The position numbers and the translations under genes are program-made. A stretch of 64,000 bases of DNA, from contig NZ_PVTD01000010.1 of NCBI RefSeq assembly GCF_003003255.1, positions 99,822 through 163,821 of the forward strand. Reading direction: 5' to 3'. The first letter of the stretch is position 1; each line of letters starts with the position of its first letter. Under the pieces are notes generated by a model. The model had not been told where the DNA came from. It made no database searches and worked only from the letters and a program-made list of their open reading frames with translations. This document shows, in pieces, positions 55,377 through 63,637 of the stretch. The stretch is from Aliiruegeria haliotis. GTDB lineage: Bacteria; Pseudomonadota; Alphaproteobacteria; Rhodobacterales; Rhodobacteraceae.

Positions 55377-55527
55377 ATCGCCCTGCGTGGGTGCGTGTCC
55401 TGGCTCCAACATTTCTGATCTGTCGAGCCGTTGTTGCTCCGTCTAGGGCCTAGAGCTCATTCAACTGGTCGCGAATGCACCTGCTGAAGCTTCTGACAGC
55501 TAGCATGAACTTGCTGGATCGCTCAGC

Positions 55528-55842
55528 CTACTCTGCATCTTCGAACGGCAGTAGGTCCCCGAGGTCGAACTGCGGCGCCTCGGCATCGTACTCCGCCGTG
55601 ACGAAGCCGGGCATATCGCTGCCGGTGACCAGTACCCCGGTTCTATCGTCCAACTTCAGATAATGGAAGCCGAGATTTGACGCATCACCCAAGCCAGGAA
55701 GCGCTCGGATTTCGACCTCGATTTGTTTCTCAATCAAAGGTCGTGCAAGACCATCGGCCCAGACAACGGTCACGTCGCAGCAGTTGTCGCTACCGTTTGC
55801 TTCGTGATCATCCAGAATTGCTTGAATTGTGTCGTCGTTCAC
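55528..55842 (-). CDS. Hypothetical acidic protein downstream of the DUF2779 gene
   Basis: 104 residues from a GTG at 55842, which follows GCGGGGACTGGT. The frame is open to 56022 but that stretch is Arg/Cys-rich and overlaps the DUF2779 gene. Product: VNDDTIQAILDDHEANGSD, LARPLIEKQIEVEIRALPG, DMPGFVTAEYDAEAPQFDL, strongly acidic C-terminus. Family unknown. 122 bp after the DUF2779 gene on the same strand, so it may belong to that system. Confidence 0.5.
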   Translation of the reverse strand: MNDDTIQAILDDHEANGSDNCCDVTVVWADGLARPLIEKQIEVEIRALPGLGDASNLGFHYLKLDDRTGVLVTGSDMPGFVTAEYDAEAPQFDLGDLLPFEDAE

Positions 55843-55964
55843 ACCAGTCCCCGCTCGCACGGCCCGCCTCGTATTCAGCCGCGCCGATTTACCCGTATAT
55901 TCCCGTTTGATTATCGACGGTGGCCGCCCGTTACACGTCGCGCAGGCGCGCCACCGCGTAAGCG

Positions 55965-57386
55965 TCAGAGACGTTCCATTTCCTCGAAAATCCTGACCAT
56001 CGCATAGGTGTCTAGCCTGCAATACTCCAGCATTGCCTCGCTAAGCTCGTCTTTCTCGACGCCATCCTTCATGCTGATGAACCGAGCCCATGACTCCATG
56101 GCATCGGTTCCACTGGCGACGTCCATGCCCTCGTAGGTGAGGTCGGGCGCCAATACGGGCAAGATCTTCTTTATCGACGTCGAACCACCAAAGGCGATGT
56201 CGACGTAGCCTTCCTTGAACAGGTCTTCGAGATCGAGCGTGCGGTCGATCAAGTTGCTCAGAAACGCTGCCTTTTCTGGGTAGAGACCCGCCATACTCCG
56301 ATTCTGTGTATTCTCGAAAGCGGCATGCCAGGACACGACGCTTCCGACTCCGCCAATGTGTCGTTCCATGTGCTCGATCAGAGCCAGTGGCATAGCGGGC
56401 AACTCCGCCAAGTATTCAACATGTTCCAACTCGATGTCGTCTGGCTTTCGCTTGATATGCAAAGAGTATTGAAACGGAATAGGAGCTTGCGGGCGGGCAC
56501 CGTCAACGAGGGGGATGGCGGAACTGTAGGTCTCGTAGTCAAGAAAGTAGATCGGGTACTCAGCCCTCGAGTAGAACGCCGCGATCTCTGCATGATCGAT
56601 AACAGGTGACCGCGATTGAGCTGCCCGTAAAACTGGCGCCTGTCTGTCGGTGACTTCGTCAAGGCCAATCACATCAAGGTCGAAGCGCTCCTCGGCGACA
56701 AACCTTTGTAGCTTGGACTTGCTGATCCTCGGAAGGCTGTAGATTGACGGCTTTGGGATGTCTGGGTTGAAATAGTCGAAGCAGTCGCAGTGGTTACCCT
56801 TGGAGAGATTGAGGCAATCGCACGATGTCTCATCGATTTCGTGGCGACCCAACAGCTCGAGCATGCTGTCGATTTCGGAGCGGGCCGTGGCCTCGATTTC
56901 GCTGACGTCCTGTGTCACATCGGCAAAGACCAGCAATTGCTCCGGATCGATTTCCCCGTCCCGCACGTAGTCTCTGTTGAGATGAACGATGAAGACCCTG
57001 GCGACTCTTGCTCCAGCCTCTTCAGCAGCGATCTTCTGAAACGCGACATCCTTGATCTGGTTGTGTTGGCCACCTGTCTTGACGCTTGTCGATGATTTAA
57101 CTTCGTACAGGTTGATGGTGCCGTTTCCGTTGTCGCGGGTGAAATCCGCCCGCGCGTAGAGGCCACGATCCGCTTGGAATGCCGATTGGAAGGAAAAGGC
57201 CGTCGCATCCGGTCGAGATGCGATCAGGTCTTTGACAAAACCTTCAACCTCGTAGCCCTCAGCAGCGATTTTTTTCGCGTAGTCCGAGAACTCACCATGC
57301 GGGTAGACCTCTGGCTTGAGTTTCAGCAGCCAAAGCGACTTTGGGCATCTCAGGAAGTTCATGAAGTCGGTCTGTGAGACTTGCAA
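55965..57386 (-). CDS. DUF2779 protein: Cas4-like nuclease plus DnaQ-like exonuclease domain
   Basis: 473 residues. N-terminal half is a PD-(D/E)xK Cas4/RecB-like domain: MQVSQTDFMNFLRCPKSLW (first cluster Cys), ARADFTRDNGNGTINLYEVKSSTS (D...ExK), VARVFIVHLNRDYVRDG, and CDCLNLSKGNHCDCFDYF, which supplies the other Fe-S Cys. C-terminal half (from PIYFLDYETYSSAIPL) is a ribonuclease-H-like exonuclease of DUF2779, with VVSWHAAFENTQN, DLEDLFKEGY and YCRLDTYAMVRI. Function unknown. Divergent from the McrB-like gene (257 bp apart) and upstream of the small acidic protein. Confidence 0.85.
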   Translation of the reverse strand: MQVSQTDFMNFLRCPKSLWLLKLKPEVYPHGEFSDYAKKIAAEGYEVEGFVKDLIASRPDATAFSFQSAFQADRGLYARADFTRDNGNGTINLYEVKSSTSVKTGGQHNQIKDVAFQKIAAEEAGARVARVFIVHLNRDYVRDGEIDPEQLLVFADVTQDVSEIEATARSEIDSMLELLGRHEIDETSCDCLNLSKGNHCDCFDYFNPDIPKPSIYSLPRISKSKLQRFVAEERFDLDVIGLDEVTDRQAPVLRAAQSRSPVIDHAEIAAFYSRAEYPIYFLDYETYSSAIPLVDGARPQAPIPFQYSLHIKRKPDDIELEHVEYLAELPAMPLALIEHMERHIGGVGSVVSWHAAFENTQNRSMAGLYPEKAAFLSNLIDRTLDLEDLFKEGYVDIAFGGSTSIKKILPVLAPDLTYEGMDVASGTDAMESWARFISMKDGVEKDELSEAMLEYCRLDTYAMVRIFEEMERL

Positions 57387-57643
57387 CTAGTAGACCTCAC
57401 TCGGCTAAGTTGTGGCTTAGCGGCGATGCGACGGTTGCGGGTAGGGTCTCAGCTTCAATAGAAATGAGAGGAGCCTACGCAACTGCCCGCCTGGCTAACT
57501 ATCCAAAGAAGATGGCACGCTCGCAAAGGATTTTCCGCTTCTTTAACCCTAGGTCCCAAATGCAAAGGACTGGAGGGGGCAATGATCCCGTTGAAGGTCC
57601 GCCTCGTACATGAAGCTATCGAACGACATTTCGTCTTCCTAAG

Positions 57644-60082
57644 ATGTCCACTCGCCGCGAAAGGGAACGATCCTTGGCTAGATTTAACCCCCACCACAAA
57701 TCCGCTCCAGTTTACGAAGCCGCCGAGATCTGGCGGGATAAATGCCTTCGCTTGGACGGATCCCTCTTTGCCGAAGGAAAGGAGCTTTGGTCCAGGCCAG
57801 TATTTAACGAGCTAGATCAGCATTTTGTTCAGAATCTCGACGAAGGCGAGGGTAACTTTTTTGAGAAACTGGAAGTCCAGTTGTCGGAGGCGTCGCCTGA
57901 GTGCAAGCAGCTGATGGCTGAAGTTCGTTGGGTCTTGATGGTCTTTCCAGCTCGGATTTCACCACAGACGAAACGGCGCTCTGTCGAGCGCATCTGGAAC
58001 TGGTCGGGGGAAGCACTGGATTCAAGCCATCCTCTGTTGTCCGATGAGACCTTTGACGGTCTGGGAGCCACCGGTGCCGCTTACAACACGCAGCAATGGC
58101 GGGAGATCGTCTTCCTTGTCGCTGCAATGCAAGATTTCAAGGCGCGTGATCAACAGGATCGGGATAGACTCCTCGGCGATCCATGGGTTTTTGCTTCTTG
58201 GTTGAATGACATTCCGGAGGGCAAGAATCGTCAACTTCGCCATATTTTGGCGAACCTTGTGTTTCCCGATACTTTTGAACGGATCAGTTCGACGCGGGAC
58301 AAGCATCGCATCCTATCAACTTTTGAGAGCATTTCTCCAAAGTCAGTTCGGAAGATGCCCCTAGTAGACGTAGATCGGGGCTTGTTTGGCCTTCGGGAAC
58401 GACTTGAGAGCGAGACGGGACTACATCTCGACTACTACCAGCAAGGCATGGTTTCTAAGTGGCGGACGCCAAAGGCGGACACCCGGAACGAACTCTCCCC
58501 ACCAGGTTCCGCTGATCTAACTGAACCGCTCGATACACAGCCTCTCAATACAATCCTATACGGGCCTCCTGGGACCGGCAAAACTTATGAAACTGCTCGC
58601 CTCGCTGTCCAAATCTGCGACGGGTCAGCGCCAACTGAGCGTTCCGCGATCATGGCGCGCTACACGGAACTTACTCGTGAAAAACGCATTGAGTTTGTGA
58701 CCTTTCATCAGAGCTACAGCTACGAGGAGTTCGTTGAAGGACTCCGGCCAGAGAATGGAAGCGCTGAAGATGGCGAGGCTGAAGGCGGCACCTCAGGCTT
58801 TCGCCTCGAACCTAGACCAGGCGTTCTGAAACGCATCGCGGAGCGAGCACGGCATAGACCAGCAACCACGAGTGGCACCTCGGACTACTCCAATCGGCGG
58901 GTCTTCAAGGTTTCTCTCGGTCAGGCTTGGAGTCCGGAAGACGAACCAATTCGAAGAGAGGCCTACGAGAAAGGGTTCGTTTCTCTCGGATGGGGCGGTC
59001 GGATTGATTGGTCCGATCCCAAGTACGCTGACGTGAGTGCGATTCAGAATCGTTGGCGAGAGGAACCAGGCGAGCAGGATGCCAACAAGCTGAACGCAAA
59101 CATCGAGATGATCAACCAGCTACGCAACTCGATGCGAACAGGGGACATCGTCGTAGCAAGTCAGGGAAATCTCCGCGCTCGTGCTGTCGGCGTCATCACC
59201 GGCGAATACACTTTTGATGCCGATGGATTGCACCCGCATCGGCGACCTGTGGAGTGGCGGTGGATCTCCGATGACGAGAGCGGGATTGAAGTCGACGATC
59301 TCTACCAAAGCAAGTTTTCGCAGCGTTCAGTTTACCAACTTGTTCCGGACAAGATCCATTGGAACACTCTCGCCGCATACCTCGATCCTGCTGCGTCTGA
59401 CATTCCCAACCCAGCCCATGTTCTGATCATCGATGAGATCAACAGAGCGAATATCTCGAAGGTTCTGGGCGAGTTGATAACTCTACTGGAAGAGGACAAA
59501 CGCAAAGGTGCGCCGAACGAGTTGACAGTTACCCTACCGTATTCTGGTGAAGCCTTCTCTCTCCCAGGCAACCTTCACATCGTAGGAACGATGAACACAG
59601 CGGACCGGTCCATTGCACTTCTGGACACGGCACTGCGTCGCCGGTTTCGCTTCAAGGAACTGCCACCGAAGCCGTCAATCCTCGGCGATACTATCGTCGA
59701 AGACATACCACTGGAGGCGTTGCTGAATGCAATCAACAGCCGTCTAGAGTGGTTTCTGGGATCTGACCATCTGATCGGTCATGGATACTTCACTGGCGTC
59801 GAGGATATCGAACAGTTGGATTCTGTCATGGCCCACAAGATCGTTCCATTGCTGAAGGAGTACTTCCACGAAGACTTAAGAAGCGTTCGATCCGTTCTCG
59901 GTGGCGGCGACGGCTTTATTGGTCGAAAGAAAATCGTCCCACCGCCGGGAATGGCCGAGGGATACGAAGAGGAACGCTACAGGTTCGTGGATTCCTACTT
60001 GGTGTCCGGGCAGTATGGACCGGAGGCCTACGAGGAGTTAATTGGCTCCGCTTCCTCTGATGACGAAGTCATCGCAGAATGA
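57644..60082 (+). CDS. McrB-like AAA+ GTPase/ATPase with inserted EVE/PUA-like domain
   Basis: 812 residues. N-terminal about 290 residues of unknown, mostly helical type. Then the McrB AAA+ module: Walker A LYGPPGTGKTYETARL (about 304-320) and FVTFHQSYSYEEFVEGLRPE; after PGVLKRIAERARHRP comes an insert of about 150 residues (about 419-565, RVFKVSLGQAWSPED, MRTGDIVVASQGNLRARAVGVI, LHPHRRPVEWRW) that looks like an EVE/PUA-type modified-base reader; then Walker B VLIIDEINRANISKVLGEL and the McrB hallmark GTMNTADRSIALLDTALRRRF. In McrBC this subunit recognises methylated DNA and drives translocation. The McrC gene overlaps its stop (ATGA). No good ribosome site before the ATG. Confidence 0.88.
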   Translation: MSTRRERERSLARFNPHHKSAPVYEAAEIWRDKCLRLDGSLFAEGKELWSRPVFNELDQHFVQNLDEGEGNFFEKLEVQLSEASPECKQLMAEVRWVLMVFPARISPQTKRRSVERIWNWSGEALDSSHPLLSDETFDGLGATGAAYNTQQWREIVFLVAAMQDFKARDQQDRDRLLGDPWVFASWLNDIPEGKNRQLRHILANLVFPDTFERISSTRDKHRILSTFESISPKSVRKMPLVDVDRGLFGLRERLESETGLHLDYYQQGMVSKWRTPKADTRNELSPPGSADLTEPLDTQPLNTILYGPPGTGKTYETARLAVQICDGSAPTERSAIMARYTELTREKRIEFVTFHQSYSYEEFVEGLRPENGSAEDGEAEGGTSGFRLEPRPGVLKRIAERARHRPATTSGTSDYSNRRVFKVSLGQAWSPEDEPIRREAYEKGFVSLGWGGRIDWSDPKYADVSAIQNRWREEPGEQDANKLNANIEMINQLRNSMRTGDIVVASQGNLRARAVGVITGEYTFDADGLHPHRRPVEWRWISDDESGIEVDDLYQSKFSQRSVYQLVPDKIHWNTLAAYLDPAASDIPNPAHVLIIDEINRANISKVLGELITLLEEDKRKGAPNELTVTLPYSGEAFSLPGNLHIVGTMNTADRSIALLDTALRRRFRFKELPPKPSILGDTIVEDIPLEALLNAINSRLEWFLGSDHLIGHGYFTGVEDIEQLDSVMAHKIVPLLKEYFHEDLRSVRSVLGGGDGFIGRKKIVPPPGMAEGYEEERYRFVDSYLVSGQYGPEAYEELIGSASSDDEVIAE

Positions 60083-61359
60083 GCCTGGGAGCGGTCCGGA
60101 GTGCCATGGTCTGTCAGGAATGGCAGACCATTCCGATTGGAGCTCAGGGCCTTTCCAAGGAAGAGGCCGATGGTTTTCTCAAGCAAGCAGGCAAAGCTGC
60201 TCGGAACTTAAGGCTGCCAGAGGGAAGTATTCTGACTCAAGTCCCCGATGGACTACGTGCGGGGCAAGTCTGCGGAGTGATGACCTTCAAGGGGCGGTCC
60301 GTGGAAATCCTTCCCAAAATCGACGGAACGAATATCGAATGTCGCCAATCTCTGATCAGGATGCTCTCCGTCGCACATGAATTGCGGATCTCCGATGGCG
60401 AGATGGCCCGGTTGCAGGTTCAGAAGCGGGACATCCTGGAGCTGCTGATAGCACTCTTTTCCAAGCGCCTGGCCCAAAACATGAAGAGTGGGCTTCAGCG
60501 GCTGTACTCGCAGCATGAAGATGAACTGCCTCAGCTGCGTGGTGCCTTAGATATCCGAAGGCAGTTGACCCGGCGTCCCACTGCACCAACGCGGCTGCAT
60601 TGTCGGTTCGACGAGTTGTCGGAAAACACGCCCTTGAATAGGCTTCTGAAGGCAACTGTACGTCGTCTCTTGGGCATCACGAAACGCTACGACACGCTGC
60701 ACACCCTTCAGATCATCCTGGATGGCTTCAAAGCGGTTGGAGAATCCAAGCGTCCTTTGGATGAACGGATCATCCACGACAGAAGTATGGCGACGTACGC
60801 CAATTTGATACCGCTTGCGAGGCTTTTGTTAGCAGGAAACTGGCAAAACACGACCTCAGGAAAGGTCACTGGAACTTCGCTGCTCTTTCCGATGAACAAC
60901 CTCTTCGAAGCCTACGTTGGGGCAAGAGCAAAGCAGGTTCTGAGAGGAGATATCGTTAGGACACAACATGCCCGTCACCACGTGTTGCAGAACAACCTGT
61001 TTCGGACGATCCCGGACATCGTTGTCGAGAGTTCAAATCGCCCGGCAATCGTTGACACCAAGTGGAAGAAACTCGACCCTACTGATCCCGTCAAACTCGG
61101 CGTCGCGCAATCTGATGTCTACCAGATGCTTGCCTACGGGCATGTCTATTCTGCCCATGGTGCGACACCTCGTTTGATACTTCTTTATCCGCATCACGCG
61201 GGTCTTGGTGCAGTAGAAGGCATTCAGAGAGCCTGGAAAATAACCGGTTCAAATATCCCCCTCGACGTCGCCACCGTGGACATATCCAAGAGGCGCAGTC
61301 CCGAGCGTTGGAAGTCGTTCTTCGATGCGATCTTGCATTCTTCTGAATCGAACAACTAG
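60079..61359 (+). CDS. McrC-like endonuclease subunit
   Basis: 426 residues. N-terminal beta-rich domain (QTIPIGAQGLSKEEAD, GRSVEILPKID), helical middle, and a C-terminal PD-(D/E)xK nuclease: FRTIPDIVVES...AIVDTKWKKL (Asp, Asp-x-Lys) and SDVYQMLAYGHVY. The ATG overlaps the McrB-like stop by ATGA, so the pair is translationally coupled. McrC is stimulated by the McrB ring and cuts modified DNA. The 100 bp after it hold the operator of the MerR gene. Confidence 0.9.
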   Translation: MSLGAVRSAMVCQEWQTIPIGAQGLSKEEADGFLKQAGKAARNLRLPEGSILTQVPDGLRAGQVCGVMTFKGRSVEILPKIDGTNIECRQSLIRMLSVAHELRISDGEMARLQVQKRDILELLIALFSKRLAQNMKSGLQRLYSQHEDELPQLRGALDIRRQLTRRPTAPTRLHCRFDELSENTPLNRLLKATVRRLLGITKRYDTLHTLQIILDGFKAVGESKRPLDERIIHDRSMATYANLIPLARLLLAGNWQNTTSGKVTGTSLLFPMNNLFEAYVGARAKQVLRGDIVRTQHARHHVLQNNLFRTIPDIVVESSNRPAIVDTKWKKLDPTDPVKLGVAQSDVYQMLAYGHVYSAHGATPRLILLYPHHAGLGAVEGIQRAWKITGSNIPLDVATVDISKRRSPERWKSFFDAILHSSESNN

Positions 61360-61400
61360 CGTTCTGCGAGAGAGTTAGTCGAATGACTTCCGGAGAACAC

Positions 61401-61440
61401 GACATTTCGCCATGTCTAATTATTGACATGTCGCTATGTC
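61401..61440 (+). promoter_or_regulatory. Tandem palindromic operator of the MerR-VWA operon
   Basis: Two direct copies of a 16-bp inverted-repeat element GACAT-N6-ATGTC: GACATTTCGCCATGTC at 61401-61416 and GACATGTCGCTATGTC at 61425-61440, start to start 24 bp. Copy 2 covers most of the -35 element and the spacer of the promoter at 61423, which is where a MerR-type or autorepressing dimer would bind. Confidence 0.75.
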
Positions 61441-61451
61441 GCCTTTATCTA
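61423..61451 (+). promoter_or_regulatory. Sigma-70-type promoter of the MerR-VWA operon
   Basis: TTGACA (61423-61428), 17-nt spacer, TATCTA (61446-61451). Transcription should start 6-9 nt further, at or just before the ATG at 61460, so the mRNA would be leaderless or nearly so. Confidence 0.7.
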
Positions 61452-61459
61452 CGGTCGGC

Positions 61460-62209
61460 ATGAATGAAAATGGACTCACACTCGAAGAGATTAGCGAACG
61501 CTGCGGCGTCGAGCCCAGGACCCTACGATCCTGGATCAGCGAGGGCCTGTTGGCACCTCCGTACAAGCCGGGTCGCGGCGCTCGCTACCCGGAAATCAAC
61601 GCCGTCCGCGCGCTGGCCGTACGGGCGCTGAAGGACGTTCACGGGCAATCGCTGGCCGATATCCGCAAGCAGTTGATGCTGGCAGACGAGGCCCAGATCC
61701 GGGATTGGGCGGCGGAAGTGCCCACTCCTGGAGCTCAGACCTCCACTGCACGGGAATACCTTTCCCGGATCCGTAGAACGGCGGGTTTGGAAGAACCGTC
61801 ACGATCCGTTTCACGCAGCTTTCCGAAACGGTCTCGAAAGGATCCAGAAGGTGAAGTTTCGCTTGGACCCTCGTTTTCGATGCCCCCCCCCGCCGTAGAG
61901 GACTCAGTTGGTGAGCCGGACCTTTTCGACAAGAAGGCAGCCATGTTGCGCCGCCGGATCAGGGGACGGGACTCTGCGCAACTGGCCAACATCGAGCGTT
62001 TGTTGGCCGCTTTGGAAGCCGAGGTGCGGTCCCTGCCACCAAGGAAATCCCGCGCCCAGTTCTGGAACCGCATCGGCGTGACCCCGGACATCGAGCTTTC
62101 GGTTCGTGGTGAGCTGAACCCGCGAGAACGCGCGATGTTTGAACAGCTCGCGGACCTGATCCGTACGATCTTGACCACAGGAGGAGCAGATAATGAAAAA
62201 GACCGCTGA
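61460..62209 (+). CDS. MerR family transcriptional regulator
   Basis: 249 residues from the ATG at 61460. N-terminal winged helix: LTLEEISERCGVEPRTLRSWISEGLLAPPYKPGRGARYPEINAVRALAVRALKDVHGQSLADI, a clear MerR helix-turn-helix with the R-Y wing. The rest is a long Arg/Ser-rich linker and a helical C-terminus with no metal or drug-binding motif. An ATG at 61436 in frame lies inside the operator and upstream of the predicted transcription start, so it is rejected. The VWA gene overlaps its 3' end by 17 bp. Probably autoregulates through the tandem operator. Confidence 0.87.
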   Translation: MNENGLTLEEISERCGVEPRTLRSWISEGLLAPPYKPGRGARYPEINAVRALAVRALKDVHGQSLADIRKQLMLADEAQIRDWAAEVPTPGAQTSTAREYLSRIRRTAGLEEPSRSVSRSFPKRSRKDPEGEVSLGPSFSMPPPAVEDSVGEPDLFDKKAAMLRRRIRGRDSAQLANIERLLAALEAEVRSLPPRKSRAQFWNRIGVTPDIELSVRGELNPRERAMFEQLADLIRTILTTGGADNEKDR

Positions 62210-63530
62210 ACTGAAACTGACCGCCACCTTTGACCGCGATCTCGTCTGGGAACGAGGCGGCTCGGTTCGTTACCTCGTGGTAACTCTGGAAGGGCGCAAG
62301 CCTGAGAAAGAGAAGATTGAAGAACGGAAACCCCTCAACATTGCCCTGGTGATCGACGCCAGTGGCTCGATGAGCGGCGGCAAGCTTGAAGCGGCGAAGG
62401 ATGCGGCGCGCGGCCTGATTTCCCGGATGAATGAAGGTGATCGGATTTCGCTCGTGTCCTTTGCCGACGACGTCATCACCCATGTCGATGCCGTCTCAGT
62501 CACGCCTGAAGCAATCCGGGAGATTGACAACGAACTCATGCGCCTGCAAACGCGCGGTTGCACCAACCTTTCCGAGGGTTGGTTCACGGGAGTCGATTGC
62601 GCCGGTCGCGTCGCAGAGCGCGATCCGGAAATGCGGGCTCGCGTGATCATCCTCAGCGATGGACATGCCAATCGTGGCATCTCCAATGCGATGGAACTGG
62701 CGGAACACGCAGGACAACTCCGGACACGTGGCGTCATCACTTCGACCCTCGGAATCGGTGATGGCTACGATGAACAACTGCTTCAGGGTATCGCGGAACA
62801 CGGTGGCGGTCGGATGCACGACGCGGAACTGGCCGATGAGATCTCCTCCGTTCTGCTCGGTGAACTCGGCGAGGTCCTTGAAGCTGCCGCAGAAGAAACC
62901 ATTCTTCGGATTGACGCCCCGTCTGGTGTACGGGTCGAGGCATTTGGACTCGCCCAGCCCAGCCGAAGCCTGGATGGTCTGAGCATGATGATTGGTGCTC
63001 TGTCCGACGGTATCGCGCGAGACATCGTCTTGAAGGTGACTTGTCCGGCAGGCGAGCCTGGCTCCGACCTAAACTTCCCGCTTTTCGCCGAAGGCACATG
63101 CGCCGAAACGGGCAGAGGCCTTCGTACCGATCCAGCCACGATTGGATTGAGTTTCGCGACCGCAGTTCAGAATGACCGGCAACAACCCGAGGAAGGCATC
63201 GTCCGTCATGTTGCCTCGGCATGGCACGCACATATTCTGCGCCAGTCCTCGCGCCTCAATCGCGATGCGGCTCGGGAAGAAGCCGAACGCTTCGTGACCG
63301 AGGAACTGCGCTTTTTCGAGCGCTATGTTGGCGGACACGGATTCGCCCGGCAGATGGTTCGGGAAATCCGCATGATCCGGGATCGGATTGGCCATCGCTG
63401 GAGCGAGCGCACCCGCAAAGAGATGTCCCTTCACGCTGTGCAATCGGTGGCACGCCGGGCTGATTTCCGAGGCTCCGCGAAGATGTCCTTCGCTGAACAC
63501 CTGAAACGTGAAGATCGTCCCCGGCGCTGA
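62193..63530 (+). CDS. von Willebrand factor A domain protein
   Basis: 445 residues. N-terminal beta-rich TFDRDLVWERGGSVRYLVVTLEG, then a VWA domain with a complete MIDAS: IALVIDASGSMSGGK (DxSxS, Asp55), TRGCTNLSEG (Thr) and IILSDGHANRG (Asp). A beta-sandwich follows (LRIDAPSGVRVEAFGLAQP, GIARDIVLKVTCPAG), then a charged helical C-terminus (RHVASAWHAHILRQ..., FFERYVGGHGFARQMVREI). No signal peptide: cytoplasmic. AGGAGGAGC precedes the ATG, which lies inside the MerR gene (17-bp overlap). Resembles VWA proteins of stress and conflict systems that work with an AAA+ partner, but none lies next to it. Confidence 0.88.
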   Translation: MKKTAELKLTATFDRDLVWERGGSVRYLVVTLEGRKPEKEKIEERKPLNIALVIDASGSMSGGKLEAAKDAARGLISRMNEGDRISLVSFADDVITHVDAVSVTPEAIREIDNELMRLQTRGCTNLSEGWFTGVDCAGRVAERDPEMRARVIILSDGHANRGISNAMELAEHAGQLRTRGVITSTLGIGDGYDEQLLQGIAEHGGGRMHDAELADEISSVLLGELGEVLEAAAEETILRIDAPSGVRVEAFGLAQPSRSLDGLSMMIGALSDGIARDIVLKVTCPAGEPGSDLNFPLFAEGTCAETGRGLRTDPATIGLSFATAVQNDRQQPEEGIVRHVASAWHAHILRQSSRLNRDAAREEAERFVTEELRFFERYVGGHGFARQMVREIRMIRDRIGHRWSERTRKEMSLHAVQSVARRADFRGSAKMSFAEHLKREDRPRR

Positions 63531-63543
63531 GCGACCTAAGAAT

Positions 63544-63576
63544 GCAGCGCTCGGAAAAACGAGCGCTGCGATTTTT
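63544..63576 (+). terminator. Rho-independent terminator of the MerR-VWA operon
   Basis: Perfect 10-bp stem GCAGCGCTCG / CGAGCGCTGC around a GAAAAA loop (63544-63569), followed by GATTTTTA. It lies between the convergent VWA and htpX genes. Confidence 0.85.
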
Positions 63577-63637
63577 AGTGATCGTCTTCAGAAAGCCAAT
63601 TTGCCCAGAGGCACCTTGGAAAGGCCAAGGGTCCTCC

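Noticed and set aside
55965..57386. True cas4
   Set aside because: The Cas4-like half is fused to a DUF2779 exonuclease domain and no other cas gene or array is present.
61436..61459. Upstream ATG for the MerR protein
   Set aside because: It lies within the operator and spacer of the predicted promoter, upstream of the expected transcription start.
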